This document shows positions 47,948-57,517 of a DNA stretch of 64,000 nucleotides, in pieces. The notes below the pieces were generated by a model that saw only the letters and a program-made list of their open reading frames with translations, was not told where the DNA came from and did no database searches. The DNA is from Pseudomonas alcaliphila JAB1 (GTDB taxonomy: Bacteria; Pseudomonadota; Gammaproteobacteria; Pseudomonadales; Pseudomonadaceae): NCBI RefSeq assembly GCF_001941865.1, contig NZ_CP016162.1, positions 1,550,001 through 1,614,000 on the forward strand. Direction: 5' to 3'. Positions within the stretch are counted from its first letter, which is position 1, and every line of letters begins with the position of its first letter. A program made the position numbers and the translations under genes.

Positions 47948-49069
47948 TTACTTGGCTTCGGACTTGGTGCCGTCCTGGTGCCACTCGTACACCACGAAGC
48001 TGAAGTCCTTCAGGTCACCCTTCTCGTCGAAGCCCAGGGCGCCGGTGGGGGTGTCGAAGCTGTTGGCGCGCAGCGCAGCCGCTACCTTGGCGGTATCGGT
48101 GTCGCCGGCTTTCTCGATGCCTTCGGCAATGACCTGAACGGCAGCGTAGGCCGGGAACACGAACGGACCGCTCGGGTCTTCGTTCTTGGCCTTGAAGGCC
48201 TCGACCAGCGCCTGGTTCTTCGGATCCTGGTCGAAGGACTTCGGCAGGGTGACCAGCAGGCCTTCGGAAGCCGGGCCGGCGATGGCCGAGATTTCCTTGT
48301 TACCCACACCTTCCGGACCCATGAACTTGACGTTCAGGCCGCGCTCTTTGGTCTGGCGCAGCAGCAGGCCCAGTTCCGGGTGGTAGCCGCCGTAGTAGAC
48401 GAAGTCGACGCCAGCCTGGTTGAGTTTGGCGATCAGCGCCGAGAAGTCCTTGTCGCCGGCGTTGATGCCTTCGAACATGGAAACCTTCACGCCTTTGCCT
48501 TCCAGGGTCTGCTTGACCGCAGTGGCGATACCTTCACCGTACTGCTGCTTGTCGTGAATGACGGCGACATTCTTCGGCTTGACGTGGTCGGCGATGAAGT
48601 TGCCGGCGGTCGGGCCTTGCAGGCTGTCCAGACCGATGGTGCGGAAGACCAGCTCGTAGCCACGAGCGGTGATGTCCGGGCTGGTGGAAGCCGCGGTGAT
48701 CATCAGGATGCCTTCGTCTTCGTAGATGTCGGAAGCCGGCTGAGTGGAGCTGGAGCACAGGTGGCCAACCACGAACTTGACGCCGTCGTTGACGATCTTG
48801 TTGGCAACGGCAACGGCTTGCTTCGGATCGCACGCGTCGTCATAGACCACGCCTTCGAGCTGGGCGCCGTTGACGCCGCCGGCCTTGTTGATCTGTTCGA
48901 TGGCCATCTTGGCGCCGATGAATTGCATCTCACCGTACTGAGCAACGGCACCGGTCACCGGACCGGCCAGACCGATCTTGATGTTGTCGGCCGCCATCGA
49001 ATAGCTGGCCGCCCCCGCCAGTGCCATTGCCGCGAACAGCTTGGAAATCTGCTTAGTAGCCTTGTTCAT
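47948..49069 (-). CDS. braC: Branched-chain amino-acid-binding protein
   Basis: A 373-aa periplasmic Leu/Ile/Val(/Ala/Thr)-binding protein. Signal peptide MNKATKQISKLFAAMALAGA ending near SMAAD, then IKIGLAGPVTGAVAQYGEM, CDPKQAVAVANKIV, a disulphide-type region GHLCSSST and YYGGYHPELGLLLRQ. First gene of the braCDEFG operon. The 295-bp region upstream (49070-49364) must contain its promoter, but I could not assign boxes. Confidence 0.95.
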   Translation of the reverse strand: MNKATKQISKLFAAMALAGAASYSMAADNIKIGLAGPVTGAVAQYGEMQFIGAKMAIEQINKAGGVNGAQLEGVVYDDACDPKQAVAVANKIVNDGVKFVVGHLCSSSTQPASDIYEDEGILMITAASTSPDITARGYELVFRTIGLDSLQGPTAGNFIADHVKPKNVAVIHDKQQYGEGIATAVKQTLEGKGVKVSMFEGINAGDKDFSALIAKLNQAGVDFVYYGGYHPELGLLLRQTKERGLNVKFMGPEGVGNKEISAIAGPASEGLLVTLPKSFDQDPKNQALVEAFKAKNEDPSGPFVFPAYAAVQVIAEGIEKAGDTDTAKVAAALRANSFDTPTGALGFDEKGDLKDFSFVVYEWHQDGTKSEAK

Positions 49070-49364
49070 GAGTGCTCCACTCTTATGTTTTTCGTTGTTG
49101 TAGTTCTTGCGGCCGAAGCTGCAGAACCGGGTCTGTTACCCCGGTAATGCCTCCGGCAACTGTACCGGAACAGTGTAGAGCGCGGATTTGCGCCTTGAAA
49201 AGCCGGCAGCTGGAGGCGATACGTGGGGTTGTCGCTAAATTGCAAGGAATGTATAGAAAAACGGCGTGGCCTGGGTCGGCTGGCGAGCGTCGCGCAGTTG
49301 CCAGGGCAGTTGCCGACGCTATCATTGCGCGCCTGCATTCAAAGCCATCGACACGGGACACACC

Positions 49365-49682
49365 ATGACGGATCAATCTAGCACCCTCTATGCCAAGCTG
49401 CTCGGTGAGACAGCACCGATTCGCTGGCAGGAACTGCAGCCGTTCTTCGCTCGCGGTGCGCTACTCTGGGTCGAGGGTGGTCAGGATCTGGTGGCGGTCG
49501 CGCAGGCTGTGGCCGAGAACGATCAGGCTCGAGTCGCGCAATGGATGAACCAAGGCCTGCTGTGCAAGCTCGAAGATTCACGTGCCGAAGATCTGCTCTC
49601 GCGTGACCCGCAGCTGTGGGCGGTCGTGGTCGCCCCCTGGGTGTTGGTACAGGAAAGGGCAGGGGATTCAGTGCTGCACTAA
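49365..49682 (+). CDS. DUF2288 family protein
   Basis: A 105-aa protein, MTDQSSTLYAKLLGETAPIR, with WQELQPFFARGALLWVEGGQ and WVLVQER, as in DUF2288 proteins of gamma-proteobacteria. No known function. The frame opens 33 codons earlier, but ATG 49365 fits the family. Divergent from braC. Confidence 0.82.
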   Translation: MTDQSSTLYAKLLGETAPIRWQELQPFFARGALLWVEGGQDLVAVAQAVAENDQARVAQWMNQGLLCKLEDSRAEDLLSRDPQLWAVVVAPWVLVQERAGDSVLH

Positions 49683-49777
49683 AATGGTGCGCTGCAGGGC
49701 TGTAAGCAGCGAGCTAGACTCTTCGCACGCTCCCGTCAGGGAGTTTTTCGCAGCGCCACGGCAAAGGAGTGAGCCCC

Positions 49778-50149
49778 ATGTTCGAACCTGGTCACCTGCA
49801 TCGCAGCAATCCGCCTGGCCTGGGCGGGCAACCCGGTTACAGCATCGATTTCTACTATGAAGTGCGCAAGGATTCGCAAGAAGGGCCCATGCTGCATGGG
49901 CGCCTGGTTGGCGAGATCGATGGCCGGGCATTCGAGGAAGTCTTCGAAATGCATCGCGATACCGCGTTCAACTTCGCCAGCGTGATCTCCCGCCTGGTGG
50001 CCAAGCATGGCCTGCCGCCCAACCACAGCCCGATCATGCGGGCGCATGCTGAATACGATGCGCTCTTCGAGGACATTCGCGCCAAGTTGCACGCCAAGCC
50101 GGGTGAAGCGGTGGACCTCGATCACCTGGAGCGCGACGGTCCGAGGTGA
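49778..50149 (+). CDS. DUF5064 family protein
   Basis: A 123-aa Pseudomonas-type protein, MFEPGHLHRSNPPGLGG, with IDFYYEVRKDSQEGPMLHGR and RDTAFNFASVISRLVAKHGL. Function unknown. AAAGGAG (49763-49769) is correctly spaced for ATG 49778 and too close for the in-frame GTG at 49769, which decides the start. A bidirectional terminator follows. Confidence 0.82.
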   Translation: MFEPGHLHRSNPPGLGGQPGYSIDFYYEVRKDSQEGPMLHGRLVGEIDGRAFEEVFEMHRDTAFNFASVISRLVAKHGLPPNHSPIMRAHAEYDALFEDIRAKLHAKPGEAVDLDHLERDGPR

Positions 50150-50170
50150 CCCCTGGCTGTTCGAGGACGA

Positions 50171-50201
50171 AAAAAAACCGGATGCTCAGATCCGGTTTTT
50201 T
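50171..50201. terminator. Bidirectional terminator between the DUF5064 gene and bfd
   Basis: AAAAACCGGAT-gctcag-ATCCGGTTTTT has a T-run on both strands, serving the convergent DUF5064 and bfd genes. Confidence 0.9.
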
Positions 50202-50218
50202 CATTCTCGTGTCGTGTC

Positions 50219-50437
50219 TCAGGCAGCGACGAAACCTGCAGGATAGGCCAGCGAGGCTTGGCTGCTCTGCACTTCGGCGATGGTTTCGCGAACCACCTGC
50301 TTGGCCAGGCAAGCGCACTTGCCGCACTGGCTGGCGATGCCGAGCGTGCCGCGCACTTCACGGTAGCTGCAGCAGCCCTCGTAGACCGCATCGCGGATTT
50401 GCGTATCGGTGACACCTTCACAGAGGCAGACGTACAT
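50219..50437 (-). CDS. bfd: Bacterioferritin-associated ferredoxin
   Basis: A 72-aa [2Fe-2S] protein, MYVCLCEGVTDTQIRDAV, whose four cysteine ligands are CLC near the start and CGKC later. Bfd reduces bacterioferritin to release stored iron. ATG 50437 is preferred over a TTG two codons upstream. A Fur-like box lies about 45 bp upstream. Confidence 0.95.
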   Translation of the reverse strand: MYVCLCEGVTDTQIRDAVYEGCCSYREVRGTLGIASQCGKCACLAKQVVRETIAEVQSSQASLAYPAGFVAA

Positions 50438-50479
50438 AAGCAAGGCTCGTCTAGGTTGTTCTGTTCGATGGGTCGGATA

Positions 50480-50502
50480 CTAATGTTAATGAGAATGCTT
50501 GT
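50480..50502. promoter_or_regulatory. Candidate Fur box upstream of bfd
   Basis: CTAATGTTAATGAGAATGCTTGT resembles the Fur consensus GATAATGATAATCATTATC in the first half and in the ATGAGAATG core. Iron-repressed bfd promoters normally have such a site. Confidence 0.5.
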
Positions 50503-50681
50503 CAAAGATCGATTGCGAATGCTCGCATCTCCTGACGAACGGTACAGCGGGCGGCAGGATTCGGGCAGAGAAAGGTCTTTGCGTTTTCGCGGGGAGGATA
50601 CGTTTGGCACCGGACTGGCAATTACGTGTTAGCTGTCGATGACTTGGCACTCTCCGTTAGCGAGATCGTCTGATCTGATGG

Positions 50682-51255
50682 GTTTCGCCCCTTACGGGCG
50701 ACTCACTTTCTTTGCTTGTGCAAAGAAAGTAAGCAAAGAAACACACCCCTGCATACGGCCCCGGCTGCGCCGGGGTTCCCTCGCTTCATCACCGCTCCAG
50801 GGGCCCGACCGGATGCGGCCCACCGACGAAGGGCCATCCATGGCCCATCGCAGCTCTCGCGACATCCATGTCGCTCAACCCCTTCCACGGCGATTCCACT
50901 CAGCCTCCTGAAGGGGACTTGGGCGTCGCTTGTGAGATCGTGCTTTCAAAGCAGAGGCAAAGCACAGTCGCCGCGAAGGTAAATTTTGCGGAGCTTTTGC
51001 AAACTCGCGACCCGGTCCCCTTCAGGAGGCCGAGTGGAGGCGTTGCGTAGGGGAGCGAGCCGCATGGATGCGGCGAGATACCGATGGCGGCCCCGCTTAA
51101 AGGGCCAGGGACGGCCCTTGTAAGCCGGCCCCCGGAGCGGCGCTGGAGCGAGGGAAGTTTCGCGTAGCGAAACCCGGATGTCGGGGTGCCCTTCTCTTTG
51201 GTTACTTTCTCTTGGGCAAGCAAGAGAAAGTGACTCGCCCGTGAGGGGCGAAACC
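50682..51255. repeat. Large imperfect inverted-repeat element (~570 bp)
   Basis: The left arm begins TTTCGCCCCTTACGGGCGAC and the right arm ends GTCGCC-like CGCCCGTGAGGGGCGAAA, its complement with few changes. Inside, ACTTTCTTTGC...AAAGAAAGTAA pairs with a matching TTACTTTCTCTTG...AGAGAAAGT block, and CCTCCTGAAGGGGAC (50908-50922) with GTCCCCTTCAGGAGG (51017-51031). Arms are about 235-240 bp around a ~95-bp centre. Frames crossing it look non-coding. It fills most of the 988 bp between bfd and rnt. Confidence 0.85.
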
Positions 51256-51370
51256 AAGACGAAAGATCGACACGCCAATGATCTTTGCCCGGATATAAAT
51301 AGCGCAAAAGAACACACAAGCTTGCCAGTCCGGTATCAAGCTGCAAGTTCCCAAAGCTATGCGATGAACC

Positions 51371-51398
51371 AAAAAAAACCGGCAGACGCCGGTTTTTT
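51371..51398. terminator. Terminator downstream of rnt
   Basis: AAAAAACCGGC-agac-GCCGGTTTTTT, T-rich on both strands, 28 bp after the rnt stop. Confidence 0.88.
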
Positions 51399-51425
51399 CA
51401 TGGGGTTCGATCGCCGCGCAGAGGC

Positions 51426-52100
51426 TTACTGATCGAATTCGTCCCAGCCGCCCATTTCCTTCCAGCGATTGACGATGCCGCAGAACAGCTCGGCGGTCTT
51501 CTCGGTGTCGTAGCGCGCGGAGTGCGCTTCCTTGCCGTCGAACTCGATGCCGGCAGTCTGGCAGGCCTTGGCCAGCACGGTCTGGCCGTAGGCGAGGCCG
51601 GCGAGGGTCGCGGTATCGAAGCTGGAGAAAGGATGGAAGGGGTTGCGCTTGATGCCGCAGCGCGCCACTGCAGCATTGAGGAAGCCCAGGTCGAAGCTGC
51701 TGTTATGACCGACCAATATCGCGCGCTTGCAGCCAGCCGATTTGATCGACTTGCGCAGGCCCTTGAAGATTTCGCTCAGGGCATGTTCTTCGCTTACCGC
51801 CATGCGCAGCGGGTGGTCGAGCTTGATGCCGGTGAATTCCAGCGCGGCCTGCTCGATGTTGGCCCCTTCGAAGGGTTCAATGCGGAAGAAGTGGGTGTGA
51901 TCCGGATAAAGAAAGCCGCTCTCGTCCATGGCGATGGTGGTCGCGGCGATTTCCAGCAGGGCATCGGTGGCGCAGTTGAAGCCGCCGGTCTCCACATCCA
52001 CCACAACCGGCAGATAACCGCGAAAGCGCGCCGCCATGGGCGTACGCGGGCCGGACGGCAGGCTGGGTTCGAGTTCGTCGTCGTAGTTGTCTTCGCTCAC
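51426..52100 (-). CDS. rnt: Ribonuclease T
   Basis: A 224-aa DEDD exonuclease for tRNA and small-RNA 3' ends. Exo[12 protein letters not shown] holds the Asp and Glu ligands; [15 protein letters not shown] and [10 protein letters not shown] supply the others. The start is GTG 52100 ([17 protein letters not shown]), with GGAGG upstream and a 4-bp overlap with the pyrC stop; the longer ATG frame runs into pyrC. Cotranscribed with pyrC. Confidence 0.95.
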   Translation of the reverse strand: MSEDNYDDELEPSLPSGPRTPMAARFRGYLPVVVDVETGGFNCATDALLEIAATTIAMDESGFLYPDHTHFFRIEPFEGANIEQAALEFTGIKLDHPLRMAVSEEHALSEIFKGLRKSIKSAGCKRAILVGHNSSFDLGFLNAAVARCGIKRNPFHPFSSFDTATLAGLAYGQTVLAKACQTAGIEFDGKEAHSARYDTEKTAELFCGIVNRWKEMGGWDEFDQ

Positions 52101-53143
52101 GCCTGAGCCTCCAGCAATTTCCAGCGCAGGGTTTCGCCGGCACGCAGCGGCACCACGCTGTTGTCGCCCAGCGGCAGGGTGGCCGGTACGGTCCACTCCT
52201 CGCGCACCAGGGTGATACTGTCGCTGTTACGTGGCATGCCGTAGAAGTCCGGGCCGTGGAAGCTGGCGAAGGCTTCCAGCTTGTCCAGGGCGCCGCGCTG
52301 CTCGAAAGCCTCGGCGTACAGTTCGATGGCCGCATAGGCGGTGTAGCAGCCGGCGCAGCCGCAGGCGGCTTCCTTGGCGTGCTTGACGTGCGGCGCCGAG
52401 TCGGTGCCGAGGAAGAATTTGGCGTTGCCGCTGGTGGCGGCGTCGAGCAGGGCTTCCTGGTGCACGTTGCGCTTGAGGATCGGCAGGCAATAGAAGTGCG
52501 GGCGAATGCCGCCGACGAGCATGTGGTTGCGGTTGTAGAGCAGGTGGTGCGCGGTGATGGTGGCGCCGACGTTGGCCGAGGCGGCCTCGACGAACTGCAC
52601 CGCGTCACGGGTGGTGATGTGCTCGAACACCACTTTCAGTGTGGGGAAGCGCTCGACCACGCGGGTCAGGTGCTCGTCGATGAAGGCTTTCTCGCGGTCG
52701 AACACGTCGATCTCGGCGCGGGTCACTTCGCCATGCACCAGCAGCAGCATGCCGACTTCGGCCATGGCTTCCAGCGCCGGGAAAATCTTGTCGATGCTGG
52801 TGACGCCCGAGTCGGAGTTGGTGGTAGCGCCGGCCGGGTAAAGCTTGGCGGCATGCACGAAGCCACTGGCCTTGGCTGCACGCACGTCCTCGGGGCTGGT
52901 GTTGTCGGTGAGGTAGAGCACCATCAGTGGCTCGAAGCGGCTGCCGGCCGGGCGCGCCGCGAGAATGCGCTGGCGATAGGCGTCGGCTTCGGCGGCGTTG
53001 CGTACCGGCGGAACCAGGTTGGGCATGATGATGGCGCGGCCGAAAGTGCGCGCGGCATCGCCGACGGTGTGTGGCAGCACCGCGCCGTCGCGCAGGTGAA
53101 TGTGCCAGTCATCGGGACGCAGGAGAGTCAGGCGGTCGGACAT
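52097..53143 (-). CDS. pyrC: Dihydroorotase
   Basis: A 348-aa class II dihydroorotase of pyrimidine synthesis. Zinc site [10 protein letters not shown], carboxylated Lys in [15 protein letters not shown], His in LLVHGEVT and FEHITT, and Asp in GTDSAPH. The frame opens 31 codons earlier; ATG 53143 gives the family start [16 protein letters not shown]. Overlaps rnt by 4 bp. Confidence 0.96.
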   Translation of the reverse strand: MSDRLTLLRPDDWHIHLRDGAVLPHTVGDAARTFGRAIIMPNLVPPVRNAAEADAYRQRILAARPAGSRFEPLMVLYLTDNTSPEDVRAAKASGFVHAAKLYPAGATTNSDSGVTSIDKIFPALEAMAEVGMLLLVHGEVTRAEIDVFDREKAFIDEHLTRVVERFPTLKVVFEHITTRDAVQFVEAASANVGATITAHHLLYNRNHMLVGGIRPHFYCLPILKRNVHQEALLDAATSGNAKFFLGTDSAPHVKHAKEAACGCAGCYTAYAAIELYAEAFEQRGALDKLEAFASFHGPDFYGMPRNSDSITLVREEWTVPATLPLGDNSVVPLRAGETLRWKLLEAQA

Positions 53144-53295
53144 GGAGGCTTCCAGGCGGGTAAAACGTGGCCGCATGTTAACTGAAAAGCGCCTGTTCGC
53201 GCTCGCGCCGACGCGACAATCGCACGTCGGGGTCAAGTTTCCGCGCGCCTGACCGATACCCCTTGGGAATGCCGTGAACCGCCGTGGAGTCGACC

Positions 53296-54243
53296 GTGCG
53301 TGCGCCCAATTTCCTTCTGATCAGCCTGCTGGCTGGCATGCCTTTGTGCCTGCCGGCGCATGCCATCAGCTTCCAGACGCGGCTGGAGAAGGTGGAGTGG
53401 ACGGTCGAGGGCGATCAGTTCGAGTGCCGCCTGAGTCAGCCGATCAGCAATTTCGGCAGCGGCGAGTTCGTACGCCGCGCGGGTGAACAGGTCACCTTCC
53501 GTCTCAAGGCCCGTGAGCGCTGGATGGGCGCGGGTTCGGCGACCTTGCTGGCGGCGGCGGCGCCCTGGCAGCCGGGGCGCGGCGATATCAATCTCGGTGT
53601 GGTCAGCGTCGGTAATGGCGAGGTGCCGTTCAACAGCTCGCAGGAGCAGGGTTCGCGGCTGCTCACCGGTCTGCTCGAAGGGCGCAGCCCGCTGGTGCGT
53701 CATCGCACCCTCAATGGTGGCGACAACCTGGAAGTACGTTTGCTGCCGGTGAAGTTTCACAAGGCCTATGACGATTACCAGGCCTGTATCGCCAAGTTGC
53801 TACCGGTCAATTTCGATCAGATTCGCCAGGCGCAGATCGGTTTTCCCGGTGGCGGCATCGATCTCGATCCGATGGCCAAGGCCAAGCTCGACATCATCCT
53901 CGACTTCGTCAAGGCCGACCCGAGCATCAACAGCTTCCAGATCGATGGTCACGCCGACAACAGCGGCAATCGTCTGACCAATCGCGACCTGTCACGCCGT
54001 CGTGCGCTGGCCGTGCAGGAGTATCTGGTGGCCGGTGGCGTACCGGTCGAGCAGATCACCATGCGCTTTCATGGCGAGCGTTACCCGCTGGTGCCAAACA
54101 ACAACGAAGCCAATCGCGCCAAGAACCGTCGCGCGACCCTGCGCCTGGATCGCGTACCCGCGCCGGAAGTCCCGGTACAGAGCGAACCGCAGACTGCTCC
54201 ACCGAGCACCCCGGTCGATCCGGTCGGAAGCACCCCCTCCTGA
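53296..54243 (+). CDS. motY: Sodium-type flagellar motor protein MotY (OmpA-like)
   Basis: A 315-aa protein with signal peptide ([17 protein letters not shown]), an N-terminal MotY-specific domain ([17 protein letters not shown]) and a C-terminal OmpA-like peptidoglycan-binding domain ([20 protein letters not shown]). It forms the T-ring that supports the MotAB stator in Pseudomonas. GTG 53296 is chosen because GGAG lies exactly six bases upstream; the frame also opens at GTG 53284. A Pro/Thr-rich tail ends the protein. Divergent from pyrC. Confidence 0.93.
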   Translation: MRAPNFLLISLLAGMPLCLPAHAISFQTRLEKVEWTVEGDQFECRLSQPISNFGSGEFVRRAGEQVTFRLKARERWMGAGSATLLAAAAPWQPGRGDINLGVVSVGNGEVPFNSSQEQGSRLLTGLLEGRSPLVRHRTLNGGDNLEVRLLPVKFHKAYDDYQACIAKLLPVNFDQIRQAQIGFPGGGIDLDPMAKAKLDIILDFVKADPSINSFQIDGHADNSGNRLTNRDLSRRRALAVQEYLVAGGVPVEQITMRFHGERYPLVPNNNEANRAKNRRATLRLDRVPAPEVPVQSEPQTAPPSTPVDPVGSTPS

Positions 54244-54360
54244 GCAAAAAACGCTGATTCTCGCCGTCGCTTCGTCGTCACAAGCTGTCGCGCCCCTGTA
54301 AATTGGCCCGCAGGGCCAGTAGAATCACTGGTTTTACCGTACAACCCGTGGAGTGATGGC

Positions 54361-55578
54361 ATGGCGGACGTCAAAAAGGTAGTTCTGGCCTATTCCGGTG
54401 GCCTGGACACCTCGGTGATCCTCAAGTGGCTGCAAGATACCTATAACTGTGAAGTGGTGACCTTCACCGCCGACCTCGGTCAGGGCGAAGAGGTCGAGCC
54501 GGCCCGCGCCAAGGCTCAGGCGATGGGCGTCAAGGAAATCTACATCGACGACCTGCGCGAAGAGTTCGTCCGCGATTTCGTCTATCCGATGTTCCGCGCC
54601 AACACCGTCTACGAAGGCGAGTATCTGCTGGGTACTTCCATCGCCCGCCCGCTGATCGCCAAGCGCCTGATCGAAATCGCCAACGAGACCGGTGCCGACG
54701 CCATCTCCCACGGTGCTACCGGCAAGGGCAACGACCAGGTGCGTTTCGAGCTGGGCGCCTATGCGCTGAAGCCGGGTGTGAAAGTCATCGCCCCGTGGCG
54801 CGAGTGGGACCTGCTGTCGCGCGAGAAGCTGATGGACTACGCCGAGAAGCACGCCATCCCGATCGAGCGCCACGGTAAGAAGAAGTCGCCGTACTCCATG
54901 GATGCCAACCTGCTGCACATCTCCTATGAAGGTGGCGTGCTGGAAGACACCTGGACCGAGCACGAAGAAGACATGTGGAAATGGACTGTCTCCCCTGAGG
55001 CAGCGCCGGACGCACCGACTTATATCGAGCTGACCTACCGCGCCGGCGACATCGTCGCCATCGACGGCAAGGAACTGAGCCCGGCCACCGTGCTGGCTGA
55101 GCTGAACCGCATCGGCGGCGAGAACGGCATCGGCCGTCTGGACATCGTCGAGAACCGTTTCGTCGGCATGAAGTCCCGTGGCTGCTACGAGACCCCCGGC
55201 GGCACCATCATGCTCAAGGCTCACCGCGCCATCGAGTCGATCACCCTCGACCGCGAAGTGGCGCACCTGAAAGACGAGCTGATGCCCAAGTACGCCAGCC
55301 TGATCTACAACGGTTTCTGGTGGAGCCCGGAGCGTCTGATGCTGCAGCAGATGATCGACGCCTCCCAGGCCAACGTGAACGGTGTGGTACGCCTGAAGCT
55401 GTACAAGGGCAACGTTATCGTCACCGGCCGCAAGTCCGACGATTCGCTGTTCGACGCCAATATCGCGACCTTCGAGGAAGATGGCGGCGCCTACAACCAG
55501 CAGGACGCGGCGGGCTTCATCAAGCTCAACGCCCTGCGTATGCGCATCGCTGCCGGCAAGGGCCGCAAGCTGGTCTAA
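54361..55578 (+). CDS. argG: Argininosuccinate synthase
   Basis: A 405-aa ATP-pyrophosphatase that joins citrulline and aspartate in arginine synthesis. P-loop [15 protein letters not shown] at the N terminus, then [14 protein letters not shown] and [20 protein letters not shown]; the length is typical. Preceded by a GGAG site (CGTGGAGTGATGGC) and followed by a terminator at 55602. Confidence 0.98.
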   Translation: MADVKKVVLAYSGGLDTSVILKWLQDTYNCEVVTFTADLGQGEEVEPARAKAQAMGVKEIYIDDLREEFVRDFVYPMFRANTVYEGEYLLGTSIARPLIAKRLIEIANETGADAISHGATGKGNDQVRFELGAYALKPGVKVIAPWREWDLLSREKLMDYAEKHAIPIERHGKKKSPYSMDANLLHISYEGGVLEDTWTEHEEDMWKWTVSPEAAPDAPTYIELTYRAGDIVAIDGKELSPATVLAELNRIGGENGIGRLDIVENRFVGMKSRGCYETPGGTIMLKAHRAIESITLDREVAHLKDELMPKYASLIYNGFWWSPERLMLQQMIDASQANVNGVVRLKLYKGNVIVTGRKSDDSLFDANIATFEEDGGAYNQQDAAGFIKLNALRMRIAAGKGRKLV

Positions 55579-55601
55579 GCTGAACTCCTTGCCTCACAAG
55601 G

Positions 55602-55630
55602 ACCCCGGCCAAGTGCCGGGGTTCTGCTTT
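55602..55630 (+). terminator. Terminator downstream of argG
   Basis: ACCCCGGC-CAAGT-GCCGGGGT followed by TCTGCTTT. It lies just ahead of gloA, whose ATG is 19 bp further, so gloA may rely on read-through or its own promoter. Confidence 0.75.
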
Positions 55631-55648
55631 CCAGAAGAGGAAAACCTG

Positions 55649-56041
55649 ATGAGACTGCTGCATACCATGCTGCGTGTCGGCGACCTGGAACAATCCATCG
55701 CCTTCTACACCGAAGTGCTGGGCATGACCCTGTTGCGGCGCAAGGACTACCCGGACGGACAGTTCACCCTGGCGTTCGTCGGTTATGGCGACGAGGCGCA
55801 CAACAGTGTGATCGAGCTGACCCACAACTGGGGGGTGGACAGCTACGAAATGGGCACCGGCTACGGCCATATCGCTCTGGAAGTCGAGGACGTCTACAAG
55901 GCCTGCGAGGACATTCGCAGTCGCGGCGGCAAGATCACCCGCGAGCCGGGTCCGATGAAGCATGGCAGCAGCATCCTGGCCTTCGTCGAGGATCCGGACG
56001 GTTACAAGGTCGAGTTGCTGTCGCCCAAGCGAAGCGATTGA
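55649..56041 (+). CDS. gloA: Lactoylglutathione lyase (glyoxalase I)
   Basis: A 130-aa Ni-type glyoxalase [21 protein letters not shown], with metal ligands His in LLHTML, Glu in SVIELTHNW, His in [11 protein letters not shown] and Glu in GYKVELLSP. It detoxifies methylglyoxal with glutathione. GAGG precedes ATG 55649; the longer frame runs into argG. Confidence 0.96.
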   Translation: MRLLHTMLRVGDLEQSIAFYTEVLGMTLLRRKDYPDGQFTLAFVGYGDEAHNSVIELTHNWGVDSYEMGTGYGHIALEVEDVYKACEDIRSRGGKITREPGPMKHGSSILAFVEDPDGYKVELLSPKRSD

Positions 56042-56109
56042 CAGTTGGAAATCTCTGTAAGTAAATGCTTACATAAATAGTGGTTATTCGCTGATCGGCG
56101 AGGTGCTCC

Positions 56110-57180
56110 ATGATGGCTGATCCCCAGGCCTTGCGCCTTATTCGCGTGGTTCAGGAGCTGTCGATGGCGAAGGACGTGGACCGTGTGGCGGAGATTGTCC
56201 GCAGCGCGGCCCGCGAGCTGACCGGGGCCGACGGCGCCACCTTCGTTCTGCGCGATGGGCAGCAATGCTTCTATCGCGACGAGGACGCCATCTCGCCCCT
56301 GTGGAAGGGCCAGCGTTTCCCCCTGAGCACGTGCATCAGTGGGTGGGCCATGCTCAATCGTCGCGCCACGGTGATTCCCGATATCTACGCCGACTCGCGC
56401 ATTCCCCATGAGGTGTATCGGCCTACCTTCGTCAAAAGTCTGGTCATGGTGCCTATCCGCACCCTGGAGCCGATCGGCGCCATCGGCACCTATTGGGCGG
56501 AGTCTTATCAGGCCTGCGACGAGCAGATTCAACTGCTGCAGGCCTTGGCCGACTCCACCTCGGTGGCCTTGGAGAATGTCCAGGTCTATGCCGAGTTGGA
56601 GCAGCGCGTAGAAGAGCGCACGGCGCAACTGGCCGAGGCCAATCGGCGCTTGCAGGACGAGGTGCGTGAACGCCGGCTGGCCGAGCAGGCGGTGCGCCAG
56701 CTATCGCTGACCGATGAGCTGACCGGGTTGTACAACCGTCGTGGTTTTCACCTCCTGGCCGAACGCGAGCTGCGTGCGGCGCAACGGCGCAAGGGCCGTT
56801 GCCTGTTGCTGTACGCCGATCTCGATGATCTCAAACCGGTCAATGATCGCTTCGGCCATGGTGCCGGGGATCGTTTGCTCAGGGCGGCGGCCGAAGTGCT
56901 CAAAACCCAGTTCCGTGCCACCGACGTGATCGCTCGCCTGGGCGGCGATGAGTTCGTCGTACTGGCCAGCGACTACAGCGACAGTGAAGAGGTGCTGCAG
57001 CGTCTGGAGCAGGCATTGCATGGCGCAGAGGGCGGAGCCGGTCAGAGACTATTAATGAGCATGGGGGTCAGCGAATCGTCGCTGAATCCCGATGAGGGAC
57101 TCGATAGTCTGTTGGTGCAAGCCGACGCGGCGATGTATGCCAACAAGTGTGCACGCCGCGCATTGCGCGCTGTCGGCTGA
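56110..57180 (+). CDS. GAF-GGDEF diguanylate cyclase
   Basis: A 356-aa cytoplasmic protein. A GAF domain (about residues 10-165; FVLRDGQQCFYRDED, CISGWAMLNRRATVIPDIYA) is followed by a short coiled coil (ELEQRVEERTAQLAEANRRL) and a GGDEF domain (LTDELTGLYNRRGFHLLA; active loop RLGGDEFVVLA). RxxD (RATD) is present for feedback inhibition. Likely makes c-di-GMP in response to a small ligand or redox signal bound by the GAF domain. A terminator follows the stop. Confidence 0.92.
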   Translation: MMADPQALRLIRVVQELSMAKDVDRVAEIVRSAARELTGADGATFVLRDGQQCFYRDEDAISPLWKGQRFPLSTCISGWAMLNRRATVIPDIYADSRIPHEVYRPTFVKSLVMVPIRTLEPIGAIGTYWAESYQACDEQIQLLQALADSTSVALENVQVYAELEQRVEERTAQLAEANRRLQDEVRERRLAEQAVRQLSLTDELTGLYNRRGFHLLAERELRAAQRRKGRCLLLYADLDDLKPVNDRFGHGAGDRLLRAAAEVLKTQFRATDVIARLGGDEFVVLASDYSDSEEVLQRLEQALHGAEGGAGQRLLMSMGVSESSLNPDEGLDSLLVQADAAMYANKCARRALRAVG

Positions 57181-57183
57181 TGC

Positions 57184-57213
57184 AAAAAAGCCCCGCATGC
57201 AGGCGGGGCTTCT
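57184..57213. terminator. Bidirectional terminator after the GAF-GGDEF gene
   Basis: AAAGCCCCGC-atgcag-GCGGGGCTT, preceded by AAAAAA and followed by CTC; it serves the convergent small gene as well. Confidence 0.85.
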
Positions 57214-57226
57214 CATAGCGGCGCGA

Positions 57227-57406
57227 TCAGATATCGAAATCGTATTCGGCCAGCTGTTTGTGCAGGCGACGCTCTTCGAGGAAGTTGTCGATGATGCGGC
57301 GCTTGGTCAGGTTGGTCTTGGCGACTTCTACCGCAGGCTCGGCATCGTCCGATTCTTCCGCGACAAAGTCTTCGTCCAGCTCGAGATCTTCTTTGTCAGT
57401 GCTCAT
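57227..57406 (-). CDS. PA3496-family small protein
   Basis: A 59-aa acidic-then-basic protein: MSTDKEDLELDEDFVAEES, then KTNLTKRRIIDNFLEERRLH and a DFDI end. Proteins of this length and sequence are common in Pseudomonas and labelled PA3496 family putative regulators. GGAG lies upstream of ATG 57406. Position next to nth is also typical of Pseudomonas. Confidence 0.85.
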   Translation of the reverse strand: MSTDKEDLELDEDFVAEESDDAEPAVEVAKTNLTKRRIIDNFLEERRLHKQLAEYDFDI

Positions 57407-57517
57407 CTATTCCACTCCAGGCCAGTTACTGGGGCCGTTTGCGCACCTTATAGCGGCAAAAATAGAGCGGGTAAAAAAGATTTTTTCAATCAGGAGATCG
57501 CCAGATTCTATGGTCGA

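Noticed and set aside
49769..49777. GTG 49769 as start of the DUF5064 protein
   Set aside because: The SD AAAGGAG ends at this codon; ATG 49778 has proper spacing.
50640..51420. Several short frames within the inverted-repeat element
   Set aside because: They arise symmetrically from the two complementary arms and lack plausible protein composition or start signals.
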